This document shows positions 1 through 14,333 of a DNA stretch of 64,000 nucleotides, piece by piece (positions within the stretch are counted from its first letter, which is position 1; every line of letters begins with the position of its first letter). Origin of the DNA: Arbacia lixula. Lineage: Eukaryota > Echinodermata > Echinoidea > Arbacioida > Arbaciidae. The stretch is taken from NCBI GenBank assembly GCA_963669155.1, contig OZ022587.1, forward strand, positions 1,691,808 to 1,755,807. The letters are read 5' to 3'. The notes below the pieces were generated by a model. The model ran no database searches. It had not been told where the DNA came from and saw only the letters and a list, made by a program, of their open reading frames with translations. The position numbers and the translations under genes are program-made.

Positions 1-810
1 ATTTTACTTCATATATTAATACTAAGCGCGATGAAACTATTGGTATGCAAAACGTATGCGTAGAACTCGTCATGAAGACGTAGGTTGCCCGCCATTTCCA
101 TGGGGTTGTGACGTAAGTAATGACGAATGAATCTTGTTAGGTCATGGCAGGCTGTTATTTATGAGATAGTTGTCCTGGTCAATTTGAGGCCTACAATCTG
201 ATTAGGTTAAATGAACAGCAGATACCCTAATAGTACTTTTTATTCTAATTTATACATTAGATTTCATCTAAATCATGAGTTCATTTTTAATGCAATATCT
301 ATATTGAAAACTGATGTCAACAAAGACACTGTGTTTATATTATATTAAAACTGCACTCGCCTGACCGTGTAAATTCAGTTAAATTAGCGGCATTCATGGT
401 ATAACCAGCGAGAAATGTTTTTAATACCCTAATCAAATTTGAATTCCTTTGAATTTCAAATTTTCCGTCTTTAATGTGCTATTTACATATCGATACAATA
501 GGCTAACACAAACTAATAAGACATTTCTTTAAAACACATATTACGAAAAAGAGTTTCAACTTACCTCGAAGCTGAGGGCCCTCATCTTCTGTTTTGGAAA
601 ATACAACAGTGCCCTTTTTTGTTAAAAACATCTTTGTGAATGTGATATTTTTACATGTATTTCATTTTTGGTTAATGATATAAATAGTGCTCAATTAAAA
701 AAAAAACACCATTCTTATATCAATTACTTGATTTTGCTAGCACGTTCACTAATATTCTTGTGCACTAGTTGAAAGATATTGATATTCGACGTTAACTTAT
801 ATGTAACAGT
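1..810 (-). repeat. A module at the window edge
   Basis: This is an A-type monomer that opens directly at the window edge and is followed at 811 by a C module with no B in between. Its LRR pseudo-exon (about 40-180, minus strand) has the in-frame stop typical of A, B and C modules. Near 563-566 it keeps a minus-strand splice-donor-like AAG-type GTAAGTTG block. Confidence 0.85.
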
Positions 811-1450
811 ATATTACTTCACATATTGATCCTAAGCGCGATGAGACTATTGATATGCAAAAAGTATGCGTAGAATTTGTCACAAAGGCGTAGGTTGCCG
901 CTATTTCCAGGATGTTGTGACGTAAGTAATGAATTTTGCTAGGTCATGGCAGGCTGTTGGTTATGAGATAGTTGTCCTGTTCAACTTGAGGCTTACAATC
1001 TAATCTGGTGAAATTAACAGCAGAAGCCCTAACAGTCAGGAGTATTATGAATATTGCATTGAATTTCATCGAAATTAGGAGTTGATTTTTATATCTTTCT
1101 TGACAACTATATTTGGATCTCCATTTCCAGGTTGTTTTGACAAGAGTAATGACCTATGAAACTCGCCAGATCTCGGCGGGCTGATGGTGATGAAATAGTT
1201 GTCCCGTTTAACTTAAAGCCTGCATGCTGATCAAGTGAAATATACAACAGAAACCCCCATAGTCATTTTTAGAGTAAATGTCACAATGAATTTCATCAAA
1301 ATAATCAGTACCCTTTTATGTTATAGAGATCTTTTTAAATAATTTATTTTCTCTAAATGTATTTCAGGTTTGATTGGTGATGAGACCCATATCAACGTTT
1401 GAATGCAACGTTTGAAGATTTACACATTACAAAACAGAAGATCAACATAC

Positions 1451-1621
1451 TTTCAAAGAAGGAGCCATTTCTGCCAGTCCTGCGTAGAACTGGTCATTCA
1501 GATGTAGTTCGCCCTCCATTTCCAGGTTGATGTGACATGAGTAATGACCTATGAATCTTGCCAGATCTCGGCAGGCTGATGGTGATGAAATAGTTGTCCC
1601 GTTCAACTTGAAGCCTGCATG
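1451..1621 (-). CDS. E-type LRR exon copy 1
   Basis: Open for 57 codons (HAGFKLNGTT...MAPSLK) with acceptor TTGATCAG at its start and donor GTATGTTG at its end, phase 0 on both sides. This copy reads NDQFY where most copies read NDEFY or DDEFY. Whether it is spliced into a transcript is unknown. Confidence 0.45.
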
Positions 1622-2529
1622 CTGATCAAGTGAAATATATAGCAGAAACCCTCATACTCGCTTTTTAATCTAACTGTCACAATAAATTCTATCAAAATCA
1701 TGAGTTAATTTTTAGTGTAATATCTATATTCACAACTAATATGAACAAAGACCTTAAGTTTATATTACATTCAAGCTGCATTGGCTGGATCTTGTCAACT
1801 AACTAGAACAAGCGGCATTCATGGAACAACCAACGAGATATATTTGCAATCAATATTCCTTTGCATTTCATTTTTCAAAATTTAATGTGCTCTTACATAT
1901 CGATACAACAGACTTAGATAAACTTACAAGATATTGCTTTAAAATACACATTACAAAGAAGAGTGTCAACTTACCTTCAAAGGTTTATCACTGATTTCCT
2001 GTTTTGGAAAATACAACAGTACCCTTTTATGTTTAAAACATCTTTGAGAATAAAGATATTCTTTTAGATGTATTTAATTTTGGGTTGATGATATGAATAG
2101 TACTCAATTTTTGAATAACCACCATTCTTATATCAATTGCTTGATTATGCTAACACTTTCACTAATATTCTTGTCCATTAGTTTTGTCGCACATTTTTAA
2201 AGAGACACTTAATGTTGACGTAAATTTAAAGGTTACAGGATTTTACTTCATATATTAATACTAAGCGCGATGAAACTATTGGTATGCAAAACGTATGCGT
2301 AGAAATCGTCATGAAGACGTAGGTTGCCCGCCATTTCCATGGGGTTGTGACGTAAGTAATGACGAATGAATCTTGTTAGGTCATGGCAGGCTGTTATTTA
2401 TGAGATAGTTGTCCTGGTCAATTTGAGGCCTACAATCTGATTAGGTTAAATAAACAGCAGATACCCTAATAGTACTTTTTATTCTAATTTATACATTAGA
2501 TTTCATCTAAATTATGAGTTCATTTTTAA

Positions 2530-3051
2530 AGATTGTCCGTCCCTTTTGCAAGCTTAAAATTTGAAATCGTCTATCACGATCGTAATTTGAAGAATGTGTG
2601 ATTCAAGACCATTTCTAAGAATATAGCATGTTGAAGCTTTATGTAGATGTAAAAATTTTAGCCGTTAAATTTCAAACCGACTTTTTTCGTACTACGAAAA
2701 AAAGTATTAGTCTTTGTTACAGCATCTATATTGTTATTATGCATGTGTGAAATCCTAATTTTATGAGTAATTACCAAAATTTGGAGATGATTCCTTCTAT
2801 AGAACATTTTTTTTTTCATAATGTGTTTTATAATTTAATAAACAGATTAATCAATGAAGGAAATATTTCAACACAAACTGCTAAGAGCCTGAGGTAAAGA
2901 CTATTAATCAGACGTTGTTTACGTGCATTATTTGAATTTAACACTACGTATCAGTTTCAAATTATAAATATACAGCTTGCTAACACTTCTTTATATGTTT
3001 TGCCAATGTTCGGTTGGTTTTGTGGTGATCTGCAAAAGGGACGGGCTGTCT
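2530..3051. mobile_element. TTAA-flanked MITE 1 (522 bp)
   Basis: It interrupts an A module that is continuous in all other units. TTAA is duplicated at 2526-2529 and 3052-3055. The ends form a 21-bp inverted repeat with three mismatches; the shared core is CGTCCCTTTTGCA. No coding capacity is seen. TTAA duplication fits a non-autonomous piggyBac-type element, but other TTAA-targeting families are possible. Present in one copy only, so the insertion is younger than the repeat it sits in. Confidence 0.88.
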
Positions 3052-4016
3052 TTAATGCAATATCTATATTGAAAACTGATGTCAACAAAGACACTGTGTT
3101 TATATTACATTAAAACTGCACTCGCCTGACCGTGTAAATTCAGTTAAATTAGCGGCATTCATGGTATACCCAGCGAGAAATGTTTTTAATACCCTAATTA
3201 AGTTTGAATTCCTTTGAATTTCAAATTTTCCGTCTTTTATGTGCTATTTACATATCGATACAATAGGCTAACACAAACTAATAAGACATTTCTTTAAAAC
3301 ACGCATTACGAAAAAGAGTTTCAACTTACCTCGAAGCTGAGGGCCCTCATCTTCTGTTTTGGAAAATACAACAGTGCCCTTTTATAATAAAAACATCTTT
3401 GTGAATGTGATATTTTTACATGTATTTCATTTCTGGTTAATGATATAAATAGTGCTCAATTAAAAAAAAAACAACATTCTTATTTCAATTACTTGATTTT
3501 GCTAGCACGTTCACTAATATTCTTGTCGACTAGTTTGGTTGCACCTTTGTTGAAAGATATTGATATTCGACGTTAACTTATATGTAACAGTATATTACTT
3601 CACATATTGATCCTAAGCGCGATGAGACTATTGATATGCAAAACGTACGCGTAGATCTCGTCATACAGACGTAGGTTTGGCCGCTATTTCCAGGGGGTTG
3701 TGACGTAATTAATGACGAATGAATCTTGCTAGGTCATGGCAGGCTGTTGGTTATGAGATAGTTGTCCTGGTCAACTTGAGGGATACAATCTTATCAGGTG
3801 AAATAAACAGCAGATACCCTAATAGTCATTTTTATTCTAATTTATACATTAGATTTCATCTAAATCATAAGTTCATTTTTAATGTAATATCTATATTGAC
3901 AACTGATGTCAACAAAGACACTGTGTTTATATTACATTAAAACTGCACTCGCCGGCCCGTGTCAATTCAGTTGAATTAGCGGCATTCATGGCATAACCAG
4001 CGAGAAAATGTTTTAA

Positions 4017-4694
4017 CTCTTTGCCCGCCACGCACACTATCTCCCCTGCGCCACATTAATTTCAAGGTGCTACACTCAGAGGGGTTTTGCATGCACTGTC
4101 TTATTCCACTTCCAATAACTTTTTATTGGTTTGTCGTGATGAAAAAAAAATGTGAAGCTAAGTCTAAGAAAAACTTATACTCATGCCTATGGTATCATTT
4201 TTCATGTATAATATCATAGATTCTGAGAATTATAACTTTACATTCTGTCTACAAATTATCGTTTTGGAGGCTATGTTATACCTCTTATATTCAATATTTC
4301 CTAATGAAGGTTATTCTCTAAGTTAGTTTATAGAAAAGATGTGTTCTTTAGCTTTCATTACATACCAAACCCATGTCTTTATGGGAATAATGAGCCAAGC
4401 AATTTAGGATTTGAATGGGGCATTCAAAAAGAGTAAGCTAACAATGAACTAAACTTCTCTATTGAAATTGACCCTGGGTACTTCTCAATAGACTTCCTGT
4501 CCTGGGAGACTTCCTGCCTATTGATACTTTAATCCCCTTATTGTTATATACGATGCAATACACGCGTCGCTTTTATATGTGTGTGCGCACAATACAATTA
4601 AATGCGTTTCGTATGCATTGTGCGCGAAATGTGACTTGAGTCGAACTTGGCAGCCCGCTGTATGTGCCGCAAGTCGAACAAAGCGAGCTAAGAG
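4017..4694. mobile_element. TTAA-flanked MITE 2 (678 bp)
   Basis: It interrupts a B module within an otherwise constant motif. TTAA is duplicated at 4013-4016 and 4695-4698. Left end CTCTTTGCCCGC and the reverse complement of the right end CTCTTAGCTCGC match at 10 of 12 positions. The left end resembles piggyBac termini as I remember them. No open frame of note. Unrelated in sequence to the other two TTAA elements. Confidence 0.85.
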
Positions 4695-5071
4695 TTAATC
4701 AATATTCCTTTGGATTTCAACTTTTCCGTCTTTAATGTGCTATTTACATATCGATACAATAGGCTAACACAAACTAATAAGACATTTCTTTAAAACACAC
4801 ATTACGAAGAAGAGTGTCAACTTACCTCGAAGCTGGGGGCCCTCATCTTCTGTTTTGGAAAATACAACAGTGCCCTTTTATAATAAAAACATCTTTGTGA
4901 ATGTGATATTTTTACTGTATTTCATTTTGGGTTAATGATATAAATAGTGCTTGATTAAAAAAAAAACCACCATTCTTATATCAATTACTTGATTTTGCTA
5001 GCACGTTCACTAATATTCTTGTGCACTAGTTGAAAGATATTGATATTCGACGTTAACTTATATGTAACAGT

Positions 5072-8000
5072 ATATTACTTCACATATTGATCCTAAGTGC
5101 GATGAGACTATTGATATGCAAAAAGTATGCGTAGAATTTGTCACAAAGGCGTAGGTTGCCGCTATTTCCAGGATGTTGTGACGTAAGTAATGAATTTTGC
5201 TAGGTCATGGCAGGCTGTTGGTTATGAGATAGTTGTCCTGTTCAACTTGAGGCTTACAATCTAATCAGGTGAAATTAACAGCAGAAGCCCTAACAGTCAG
5301 TAGTATTATGAATATTGCATTGAATTTCATCGAAATTAGGAGTTGATTTTTATATCTTTCTTGACAACTATATTTGGATCTCCATTTCCAGGTTGTTTTG
5401 ACAAGAGTAATGACCTATGAAACTCGCCAGATCTCGGCGGGCTGATGGTGATGAAATAGTTGTCCCGTTCAACTTAAAGCCTGCATGCTGATCAAGTGAA
5501 ATATACAACAGAAACCCTCATAGTCATTTTTAGAGTAAATGTCACAATAAATTTCATCAAAATAATCAGTACCCTTTTATGTTATAGAGATCTTTTTAAA
5601 TAATTTATTTTCTCTAAATGTATTTCAGGTTTGATTGGTGATGAGACCCATATCAACGTTTGAATGCAAAATAAAGATGGATCTTGGCAGGGATGTCGCT
5701 AAGATTTACACATTACAAAACAGAAGATCAACATACTTTCAAAGAAGGAGCCATTTCTGCCAGTCCTGCGTAGAACTGGTCATGCAGATGTAGTTCGCCC
5801 TCCATTTCCAGGTTGATGTGACATGAGTAATGACCTATGAATCTTGCCAGATCTCGGCAGGCTGATGGTGATGAAATAGTTGTCCCGTTCAACTTGAAGC
5901 CTGCATGCTGATCAAGTGAAATATATAGCAGAAACCCTCATACTCGCTTTTTAATCTAACTGTCACAATAAATTCTATCAAAATCATGAGTTAATTTTTA
6001 GTGTAATATCTATATTCACAACTAATATGAACAAAGACCTTAAGTTTATATTACATTCAAGCTGCATTGGCTGGATCTTGTCAACTAACTAGAACAAGCG
6101 GCATTCATGGAACAACCAACGAGATATATTTGCAATCAATATTCCTTTGCATTTCATTTTTCAAAATTTAATGTGCTCTTACATATCGATACAACAGACT
6201 TAGATAAACTTACAAGATATTGCTTTAAAATACACATTACAAAGAAGAGTGTCAACTTACCTTCAAAGGTTTATCACTGATTTCCTGTTTTGGAAAATAC
6301 AACAGTACCCTTTTATGTTTAAAACATCTTTGAGAATAAAGATATTCTTTTAGATGTATTTAATTTTGGGTTGATGATATGAATAGTACTCAATTTTTGA
6401 ATAACCACCATTCTTATATCAATTGCTTGATTATGCTAACACTTTCACTAATATTCTTGTCCATTAGTTTTGTCGCACATTTTTAAAAAGACACTTAATG
6501 TTGACGTAAATTTAAAGGTTAGCGGATTTTACTTCATATATTAATACTAAGCGCGATGAAACTATTGGTATGCAAAACGTATGCGTAGAACTCGTCATGA
6601 AGACGTATGTTGCCCGCCATTTCCATGGGGTTGTGACGTAAGTAATGACGAATGAATCTTGTTAGGTCATGGCAGGCTGTTATTTATGAGATAGTTGTCC
6701 TGGTCAATTTGAGGCCTACAATCTGATTAGGTTAAATAAACAGCAGATACCCTAATAGTACTTTTTATTCTAATTTATACATTAGATTTCATCTAAATCA
6801 TGAGTTCATTTTTAATGCAATATCTATATTGAAAACTGATGTCAACAAAGACACTGTGTTTATATTACATTAAAACTGCACTCGCCTGACCGTGTAAATT
6901 CAGTTAAATTAGCGGCATTCATGGTATAACCAGCGAGAAATGTTTTTAATACCCTAATTAAATTTGAATTCCTTTGAATTTCAAATTTTCCGTCTTTAAT
7001 GTGCTATTTACATATTGATACAATAGGCTAACACAAACTAATAAGACATTTCTTTAAAACACACATTACGAAGAAGAGTGTCAACTTACCTCGAAGCTGA
7101 GGGCCCTCATCTTCTGTTTTGGAAAATACAAAAGTGCCCTTTTATGTTAAAAACATCTTTGTGAATGTGATATTTTTACATGTATTTCATTTTGAGTTAA
7201 TGATATAAATAGTGCTCAATTAAAAAGAAAAAAACAACATTCTTATTTCAATTACTTGATTTAGCTAGCACGTTCACTAATATTCTTGTCTACTAGTTTG
7301 GTGGCACCTATGTTGAAAGATATTGATATTCGACGTTAACTTATATGTAACAGTATATTACTTCACATATTGATCCTAAGCGCGATGAGACTATTGATAT
7401 GCAAAACGTATGCGTAGATCTCGTCATACAGACGTAGGTTTGCCCGCTATTTCCAGGGGGTTGTGACGTAATTAATGACGAATGAATCTTGCTAGGTCAT
7501 GGCAGGCTGTTGATTATGAGATAGTTGTCCTGGTCAACTTGAGGGATACAATCTTATCAGGTGAAATAAACAGCAGATACCCTAATAGTCATTTTTATTC
7601 TAATTTATACATTAGATTTCATCTAAATCATAAGTTCATTTTTAATGTAATATCTATATTGACAACTGATGTCAACAAAGACACTGTGTTTATATTACAT
7701 TAAAACTGCACTCGCCGGCCCGTGTCAATTCAGTTGAATTAGCGGCATTCATGGCATAACCAGCGAGAAAATGTTTTAATCAATATTCCTTTGGATTTCA
7801 ACTTTTCCGTCTTTAATGTGCTATTTACATATCGATACAATAGGCTAACACAAACTAATAAGACATTTCTTTAAAACACACATTACGAAGAAGAGTGTCA
7901 ACTTACCTCGAAGCTGGGGCCCCTCATCTTCTGTTTTGGAAAATACAACAGTGCCCTTTTATGTTAAAAACATCTTTGTGAATGTGATATTTTTACATGT

Positions 8001-8965
8001 ATTTCATTTTGGGTTAATGATATAAATAGTGCTCAATTAAAAAAAACCAGCATTCTTATTTCAATTACTTGATTTAGCTAGCACGTTCACTAATATTCTT
8101 GTCCACTAGTTTGGTGGCACCTTTGTTGAAAGATATTGATATTCGACGTTAACTTATATGTAACAGTATATTACTTCACATATTGATCCTAAGCGCGATG
8201 AGACTATTGATATGCAAAACGTATGCGTAGATCTCGTCATACAGACGTAGGTTTGCCCGCTATTTCCAGGGGGTTCTGACGTAATTAATGACGAATGAAT
8301 CTTGCTAGGTCATGGCAGGCTGTTGGTTTTGAGATAGTTGTCCTTGTCAACTTGAGGGATACAATCTCATCAGGTGAAATAAACAGCAGATACCCTAATA
8401 GTCATTTTTAATCTAATTTTTACATTAGATTTCATCTAAATCATGAGTTCATTTTTAATGTAATATCTATATTGACAACTGATGTCAACAAAGACACTGT
8501 GTTTATATTACATTAAAACTGCACTCGCCGGACCGTGTCAATTCAGTTGAATTAGCGGCATTCATGGCATAACCAGCGAGAAATGTTTTTAATCAATATT
8601 CCTTTGGATTTTAAATTTAACGTCGTTAATGTGCTATTTACATATCGATACAATAGGCTAACACAAACTAATAAGACATTTCTTTAAAACACACATTACG
8701 AAGAAGAGTGTCAAGTTACCTTGAAGCTGGGGGCCCTCATTTCCTGTTTTGGAAAATACAACAGTGCCCTTTTATTTAAAAAACATCTTTGTGAATGATG
8801 ATATTTTTACTGTATTTCATGTTGGGTTAATGATATAAATAATGCTTGATTAAAAAAAAAACACCATTCTTATATCAATTACTTGATTTTGCTAGCACGT
8901 TCACTAATATTCTTGTGCACTAGTTGAAAGATATTGATATTGGACGTTAACTTATATGTAACAGT
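5072..8965 (-). repeat. Higher-order unit H2 (C-D-E-A-B-B)
   Basis: C at 5072, D near 5360, E exon 5737-5907, A at 6526, B at 7355 and 8168. Length 3.9 kb matches two B modules. The second B has a base change that removes the usual internal stop of the LRR pseudo-exon (TTTTGAG instead of TTATGAG near 8336). Confidence 0.9.
5737..5907 (-). CDS. E-type LRR exon copy 2
   Basis: A 57-codon open exon with the array-standard acceptor and donor. It reads HDQFY at the variable site. Its upstream context on the minus strand is the A module at 6526. Confidence 0.45.
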
Positions 8966-11247
8966 ATATTACTTCACATATTGATCCTAAGCGCGATGAG
9001 ACCATTGATATGCAAAAAGTATGCGTAGAATTTGTCACAAAGGCGTAGGTTGCCGCTATTTCCAGGGTGTTGTGACGTAAGTAATGAATTTTGCTAGGTC
9101 ATGGCAGGCTGTTGGTTATGAGATAGTTGTCCTGTTCAACTTGAGGCTTACAATCTAATCAGGTGAAATTAACAGCAGAAGCCCTAACAGTCAGTAGTAT
9201 TATGAATATTGCATTGAATTTCATCGAAATTAGGAGTTGATTTTTATATCTTTCTTGACAACTATATTTGGATCTCCATTTCCAGGTTGTTTTGACAAGA
9301 GTAATGACCTATGAAACTCGCCAGATCTCGGCGGGCTGATGGTGATGAAATAGTTGTCCCGTTCAACTTAAAGCCTGCATGCTGATCAAGTGAAATATAC
9401 AGCAGAAACCCTCATAGTCATTTTTAGAGTAAATGTCACAATGAATTTCATCAAAATAATCAGTACCCTTTTATGTTATAGAGATCTTTTTAAATAATTA
9501 TATTCTCTAAATGTATTTCAGGTTTGATTGGTGATGAGACCCATATCAACGTTTGAATGCAAAATAAAGATGGATCTGGGCAGGGATGTCGCTAAGATTT
9601 ACACATTACAAAACAGAAGATCAACATACTTTCAAAGAAGGAGCCATTTCTGCCAGTCCTGCGTAGAACTCGTCATTCAGATGTAGTTCGCCCTCCATTT
9701 CCAGGTTGATGTGACATGAGTAATGACCTATGAATCTTGCCAGATCTCGGCAGGCTGATGGTGATGAAATAGTTGTCCCGTTCAACTTGAAGCCTGCATG
9801 CTGATCAAGTGAAATATATAGCAGAAACCCTCATACTCGCTTTTTAATCTAACTGTCACAATAAATTCTATCAAAATCATGAGTTAATTTTTAGTGTAAT
9901 ATCTATATTCACAACTAATATGAACAAAGACCTTAAGTTTATATTACATTCAAGCTGCATTGGCTGGATCTTGTCAACTAACTAGAACAAGCGGCATTCA
10001 TGGAACAACCAACGAGATATATTTGCAATCAATATTCCTTTGCATTTCATTTTTCAAAATTTAATGTGCTCTTACATATCGATACAACAGACTTAGATAA
10101 ACTTACAAGATATTGCTTTAAAATACACATTACAAAGAAGAGTGTCAACTTACCTTCAAAGGTTTATCACTGATTTCCTGTTTTGGAAAATACAACAGTA
10201 CCCTTTTATGTTTAAAACATCTTTGAGAATAAAGATATTCTTTTAGATGTATTTAATTTTGGGTTGATGATATGAATAGTACTCAATTTTTGAATAACCA
10301 CCATTCTTATATCAATTGCTTGATTATGCTAACACTTTCACTAATATTCTTGTCCATTAGTTTTGTCGCACATTTTTAAAGAGACACTTAATGTTGACGT
10401 AAATTTAAAGGTTACAGGATTTTACTTCATATATTAATACTAAGCGCGATGAAACTATTGGTATGCAAAACGTATGCGTAGAACTCGTCATGAAGACGTA
10501 GGTTGCCCGCCATTTCCATGGGGTTGTGACGTAAGTAATGACGAATGAATCGTGTTAGGTCATGGCAGGCTGTTATTTATGAGATAGTTGTCCTGGTCAA
10601 TTTGAGGCCTACAATCTGATAAGGTTAAATAAACAGCAGATACCCTAATAGTACTTTTTATTCTAATTTATACATTAGATTTCATCTAAATCATGAGTTC
10701 ATTTTTAATGCAATATCTATATTGAAAACTGATGTCAACAAAGACACTGTGTTTATATTACATTAAAACTGCACTCGCCTGACCGTGTAAATTCAGTTAA
10801 ATTAGCGGCATTCATGGTATAACCAGCGAGAAATGTTTTTAATACCCTAATTAAATTTGAATTCCTTTGAATTTCAAATTTTCCGTCTTTAATGTGCTAT
10901 TTACATATTGATACAATAGGCTAACACAAACTAATAAGACATTTCTTTAAAACACACATCACGAAAAAGAGTTTCAACTTACCTCGAAGCTGAGGGCCCT
11001 CATCTTCTGTTTTGGAAAATACAACAGTGCCCTTTTATGTTAAAAACATCTTTGTGAATGTGATATTTTTACATGTATTTAATTTTGAGTTAATGATATA
11101 AATAGTGCTCAATTAAAAAGAAGAAAACAACATTCTTATTTCAATTACTTGATTTAGCTAGCACGTTCACTAATATTCTTGTCTACTAGTTTGGTGGCAC
11201 CTTTGTTGAAAGATATTGATATTCGACGTTAATTTATATGTAACAGT
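8966..11247 (-). repeat. Higher-order unit H3 (C-D-E-A, no B)
   Basis: C at 8966, D near 9255, E exon 9630-9800, A at 10419, then directly the next C. At 2.28 kb it is one of the two shortest complete units. Confidence 0.9.
9630..9800 (-). CDS. E-type LRR exon copy 3
   Basis: Open over 57 codons, reading NDEFY, with standard acceptor TTGATCAG and donor GTATGTTG. Confidence 0.45.
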
Positions 11248-13497
11248 ATATTACTTCACATATTGATCCTAAGCGCGATGAGACTATTGATATGCAGAAA
11301 GTATGCATAGAATTTGTCACAAAGGCGTAGGTTGCCGCTATTTCCAGGGTGTTGTGACGTAAGTAATGAATTTTGCTAGGTCATGGCAGGCTGTTGGTTA
11401 TGAGATAGTTGTCCTGTTCAACTTGAGGCTTACAATCTAATCAGGTGAAATTAACAGCAGAAGCCCTAACAGTCAGTAGTATTATGAATATTGCATTGAA
11501 TTTCATCGAAATTAGGAGTTGATTTTTATATCTTTCTTGACAACTATATTTGGATCTCCATTTCCAGGTTGTTTTGACAAGAGTAATGACCTATGAAACT
11601 CGCCAGATCTCGGCGGGCTGATGTTGATGAAATAGTTGTCCCGTTCAACTTAAAGCCTGCATGCTGATCAAGTGAAATATACAACAGAAACCCTCATAGT
11701 CATTTTTAGAGTAAATGTCACAATGAATTTCATCAAAATAATCAGTACCCTTTTATGTTATAGAGATCTTTTTAAATAATTACATTCTCTAAATGTATTT
11801 CAGGTTTGATTGGTGATGAGACCCATATCAACGTTTAAATGCAAAATAAAGATGGATCTGGGCAGGGAGGTCGCTAAGATTTACACATTACAAAATAGAA
11901 GATCAACATACTTTCAAAGAAGGAGCCATTTCTGCCAGTCCTGCGTAGAACTCGTCATTCAGATGTAGTTCGCCCTCCATTTCCAGGTTGATGTGACATG
12001 AGTAATGACCTATGAATCTTGCCAGATCTCGGCAGGCTGATGGTGATGAAATAGTTGTCCCGTTGAACTTGAAGCCTGCATGCTGATCAAGTGAAATATA
12101 TAGCAGAAACCCTCATACTCGCTTTTTAATCTAAATGTCACAATAAATTCTACCAAAATCATGAGTTAATTTTTAGTGTAATATCTATATTCACAACTAA
12201 TATGAACAAAGACCTTAAGTTTATATTACATTCAAGCTGCATTGGCTGGATCTTGTCAACTAACTAGAACAAGCGGAATTCATGGAACAACCAACGAGAT
12301 ATATTTGCAATCAATATTCCTTTGGATTTCATTTTTCAAAATTTAATGTGCTCTTACATATCGATACAACAGACTTAGATAAACTTACAAGATATTGCTT
12401 TAAAATACACATTACAAAGAAGAGTGTCAACTTACCTTCAAAGGTTTATCACTGATTTCCTGTTTTGGAAAATACAACAGTACCCTTAAATGTTTAAAAC
12501 ATCTTTGAGAATAAAGATATTCTTTTAGATGTATTTAATTTTGGGTTGATGATATGAATAGTACTCAATTTTTGAATAACCACCATTCTTATATCAATTG
12601 CTTGATTATGCTAACACTTTCACTAATATTCTTGTCCATTAGTTTTGTCGCACATTTTTAAAGAGACACTTAATGTTGACGTAAATTTAAAGGTTAAAGG
12701 ATTTTACTTCATATATTAATACTAAGCGCGATAAAACTATTGGTATGCAAAACGTATGCGTAGAACTCGTCATGAAGACGTAGGTTGCCCGCCATTTCCA
12801 TGGGGTTGTGACGTAAGTAATGACGAATGAATCTTGTTAGGTCATGGCAGGCTGTTATTTATGAGATAGTTGTCCTGGTCAATTTGAGGCCTACAATCTG
12901 ATTAGGTTAAATAAACAGCAGATACCCTACTAGTACTTTTTATTCTAATTTATACATTAGATTTCATCTAAATCATGAGTTCATTTTTAATGCAATATCT
13001 ATATTGAAAACTGATGTCAACAAAGACACTGTGTTTATATTACATTAAAACTGCACTCGCCTGACCGTGTAAATTCAGTTAAATTAGCGGCATTCATGGT
13101 ATAACCAGCGAGAAATGTTTTTAATCAATATTCCTTTGGATTTCAAATTTTACGTCTTTAATGTGCTATTTACATATCGATACAATAGGCTAACACAAAC
13201 TAATAAGACATTTCTTTAAAACACACATTACGAAGAAGAGTGTCAAGTTACCTTGAAGCTGGGGGCCCTCATCTCCTGTTTTGGAAAATACAACAGTGCC
13301 CTTTTATTTAAAAAACATCTTTGTGAATGATGATATTTTTACTGTATTTCATTTTGAGTTAATGATATAAATAGTGCTTGATTAAAAAAAAAACACCATT
13401 CTTATATCAATTACTTGATTTTGCTAGCACGTTCACTAATATTCTCGTGCACTAGTTGAAAGATATTGATATTCGACGTTAACTTATATGTAACAGT
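11248..13497 (-). repeat. Higher-order unit H4 (C-D-E-A, no B)
   Basis: C at 11248, D near 11535, E exon 11912-12082, A at 12701. At 2.25 kb it is nearly the same length as H3 next to it, so two B-less units lie side by side. Confidence 0.9.
11912..12082 (-). CDS. E-type LRR exon copy 4
   Basis: Open over 57 codons. One base change near the start replaces the Leu of KLNG with Phe (KFNG). Splice signals are unchanged. Confidence 0.45.
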
Positions 13498-14162
13498 ATA
13501 TTACTTCACATATTGATCCTAAGCGCGATGAGACTATTGATATGCAAAAAGTATGCGTAGAATTTGTCACAAAGGCGTAGGTTGCCGCTATTTCCAGGAT
13601 GTTGTGACGTAAGTAATGAATTTTGCTAGGTCATGGCAGGCTGTTGGTTATGAGATAGTTGTCCTGTTCAACTTGAGGCTTACAATCTAATCAGGTGAAA
13701 TTAACAGCAGAAGCCCTAACAGTCAGTAGTATTATGAATATTGCATTGAATTTCATCGAAATTAGGAGTTGATTTTTATATCTTTCTTGACAACTATATT
13801 TGGATCTCCATTTCCAGGTTGTTTTGACAAGAGTAATGACCTATGAAACTCGCCAGATCTCGGCGGGCTGATGGTGATGAAATAGTTGTCCCGTTCAACT
13901 TAAAGCCTGCATGCTGATCATGTGAAATATACAACAGAAACCCTCATGATCATTTTTAGAGTAAATGTCACAAAGAATTTCATCAAAATAATCAGTACCC
14001 TTTTATGTTATAGAGATCTTTTTAAATAATTTATTTTCTCTAAATGTATTTCAGGTTTGATTGGTGATGAGACCCATATCAACGTTTGAATGCAAAATAA
14101 AGATGGATCTTGGCAGGGATGTCGCTAAGATTTACACATTACAAAACAGAAGATCAACATAC

Positions 14163-14333
14163 TTTCAAAGAAGGAGCCATTTCTGCCAGTCCTGCGTAGA
14201 ACTCGTCATTCAGATGTAGTTCGCCCTCCATTTCCAGGTTGATGTGACATGAGTAATGACCTATGAATCTTGCCAGATCTCGGCAGGCTGATGGTGATGA
14301 AATAGTTGTCCCGTTCAACTTGAAGCCTGCATG
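14163..14333 (-). CDS. E-type LRR exon copy 5
   Basis: Open over 57 codons, close to the array consensus (NDEFY form), with standard splice signals. Confidence 0.45.

Larger units (their letters stand above)
811..5071 (-). repeat. Higher-order unit H1 (C-D-E-A-B) with two MITEs
   Basis: C starts at 811, D near 1090, E exon at 1451-1621, A at 2240, B at 3592. Two MITEs (2530-3051 and 4017-4694) inflate the unit; without them it is about 3.05 kb, as expected for one B module. Confidence 0.9.
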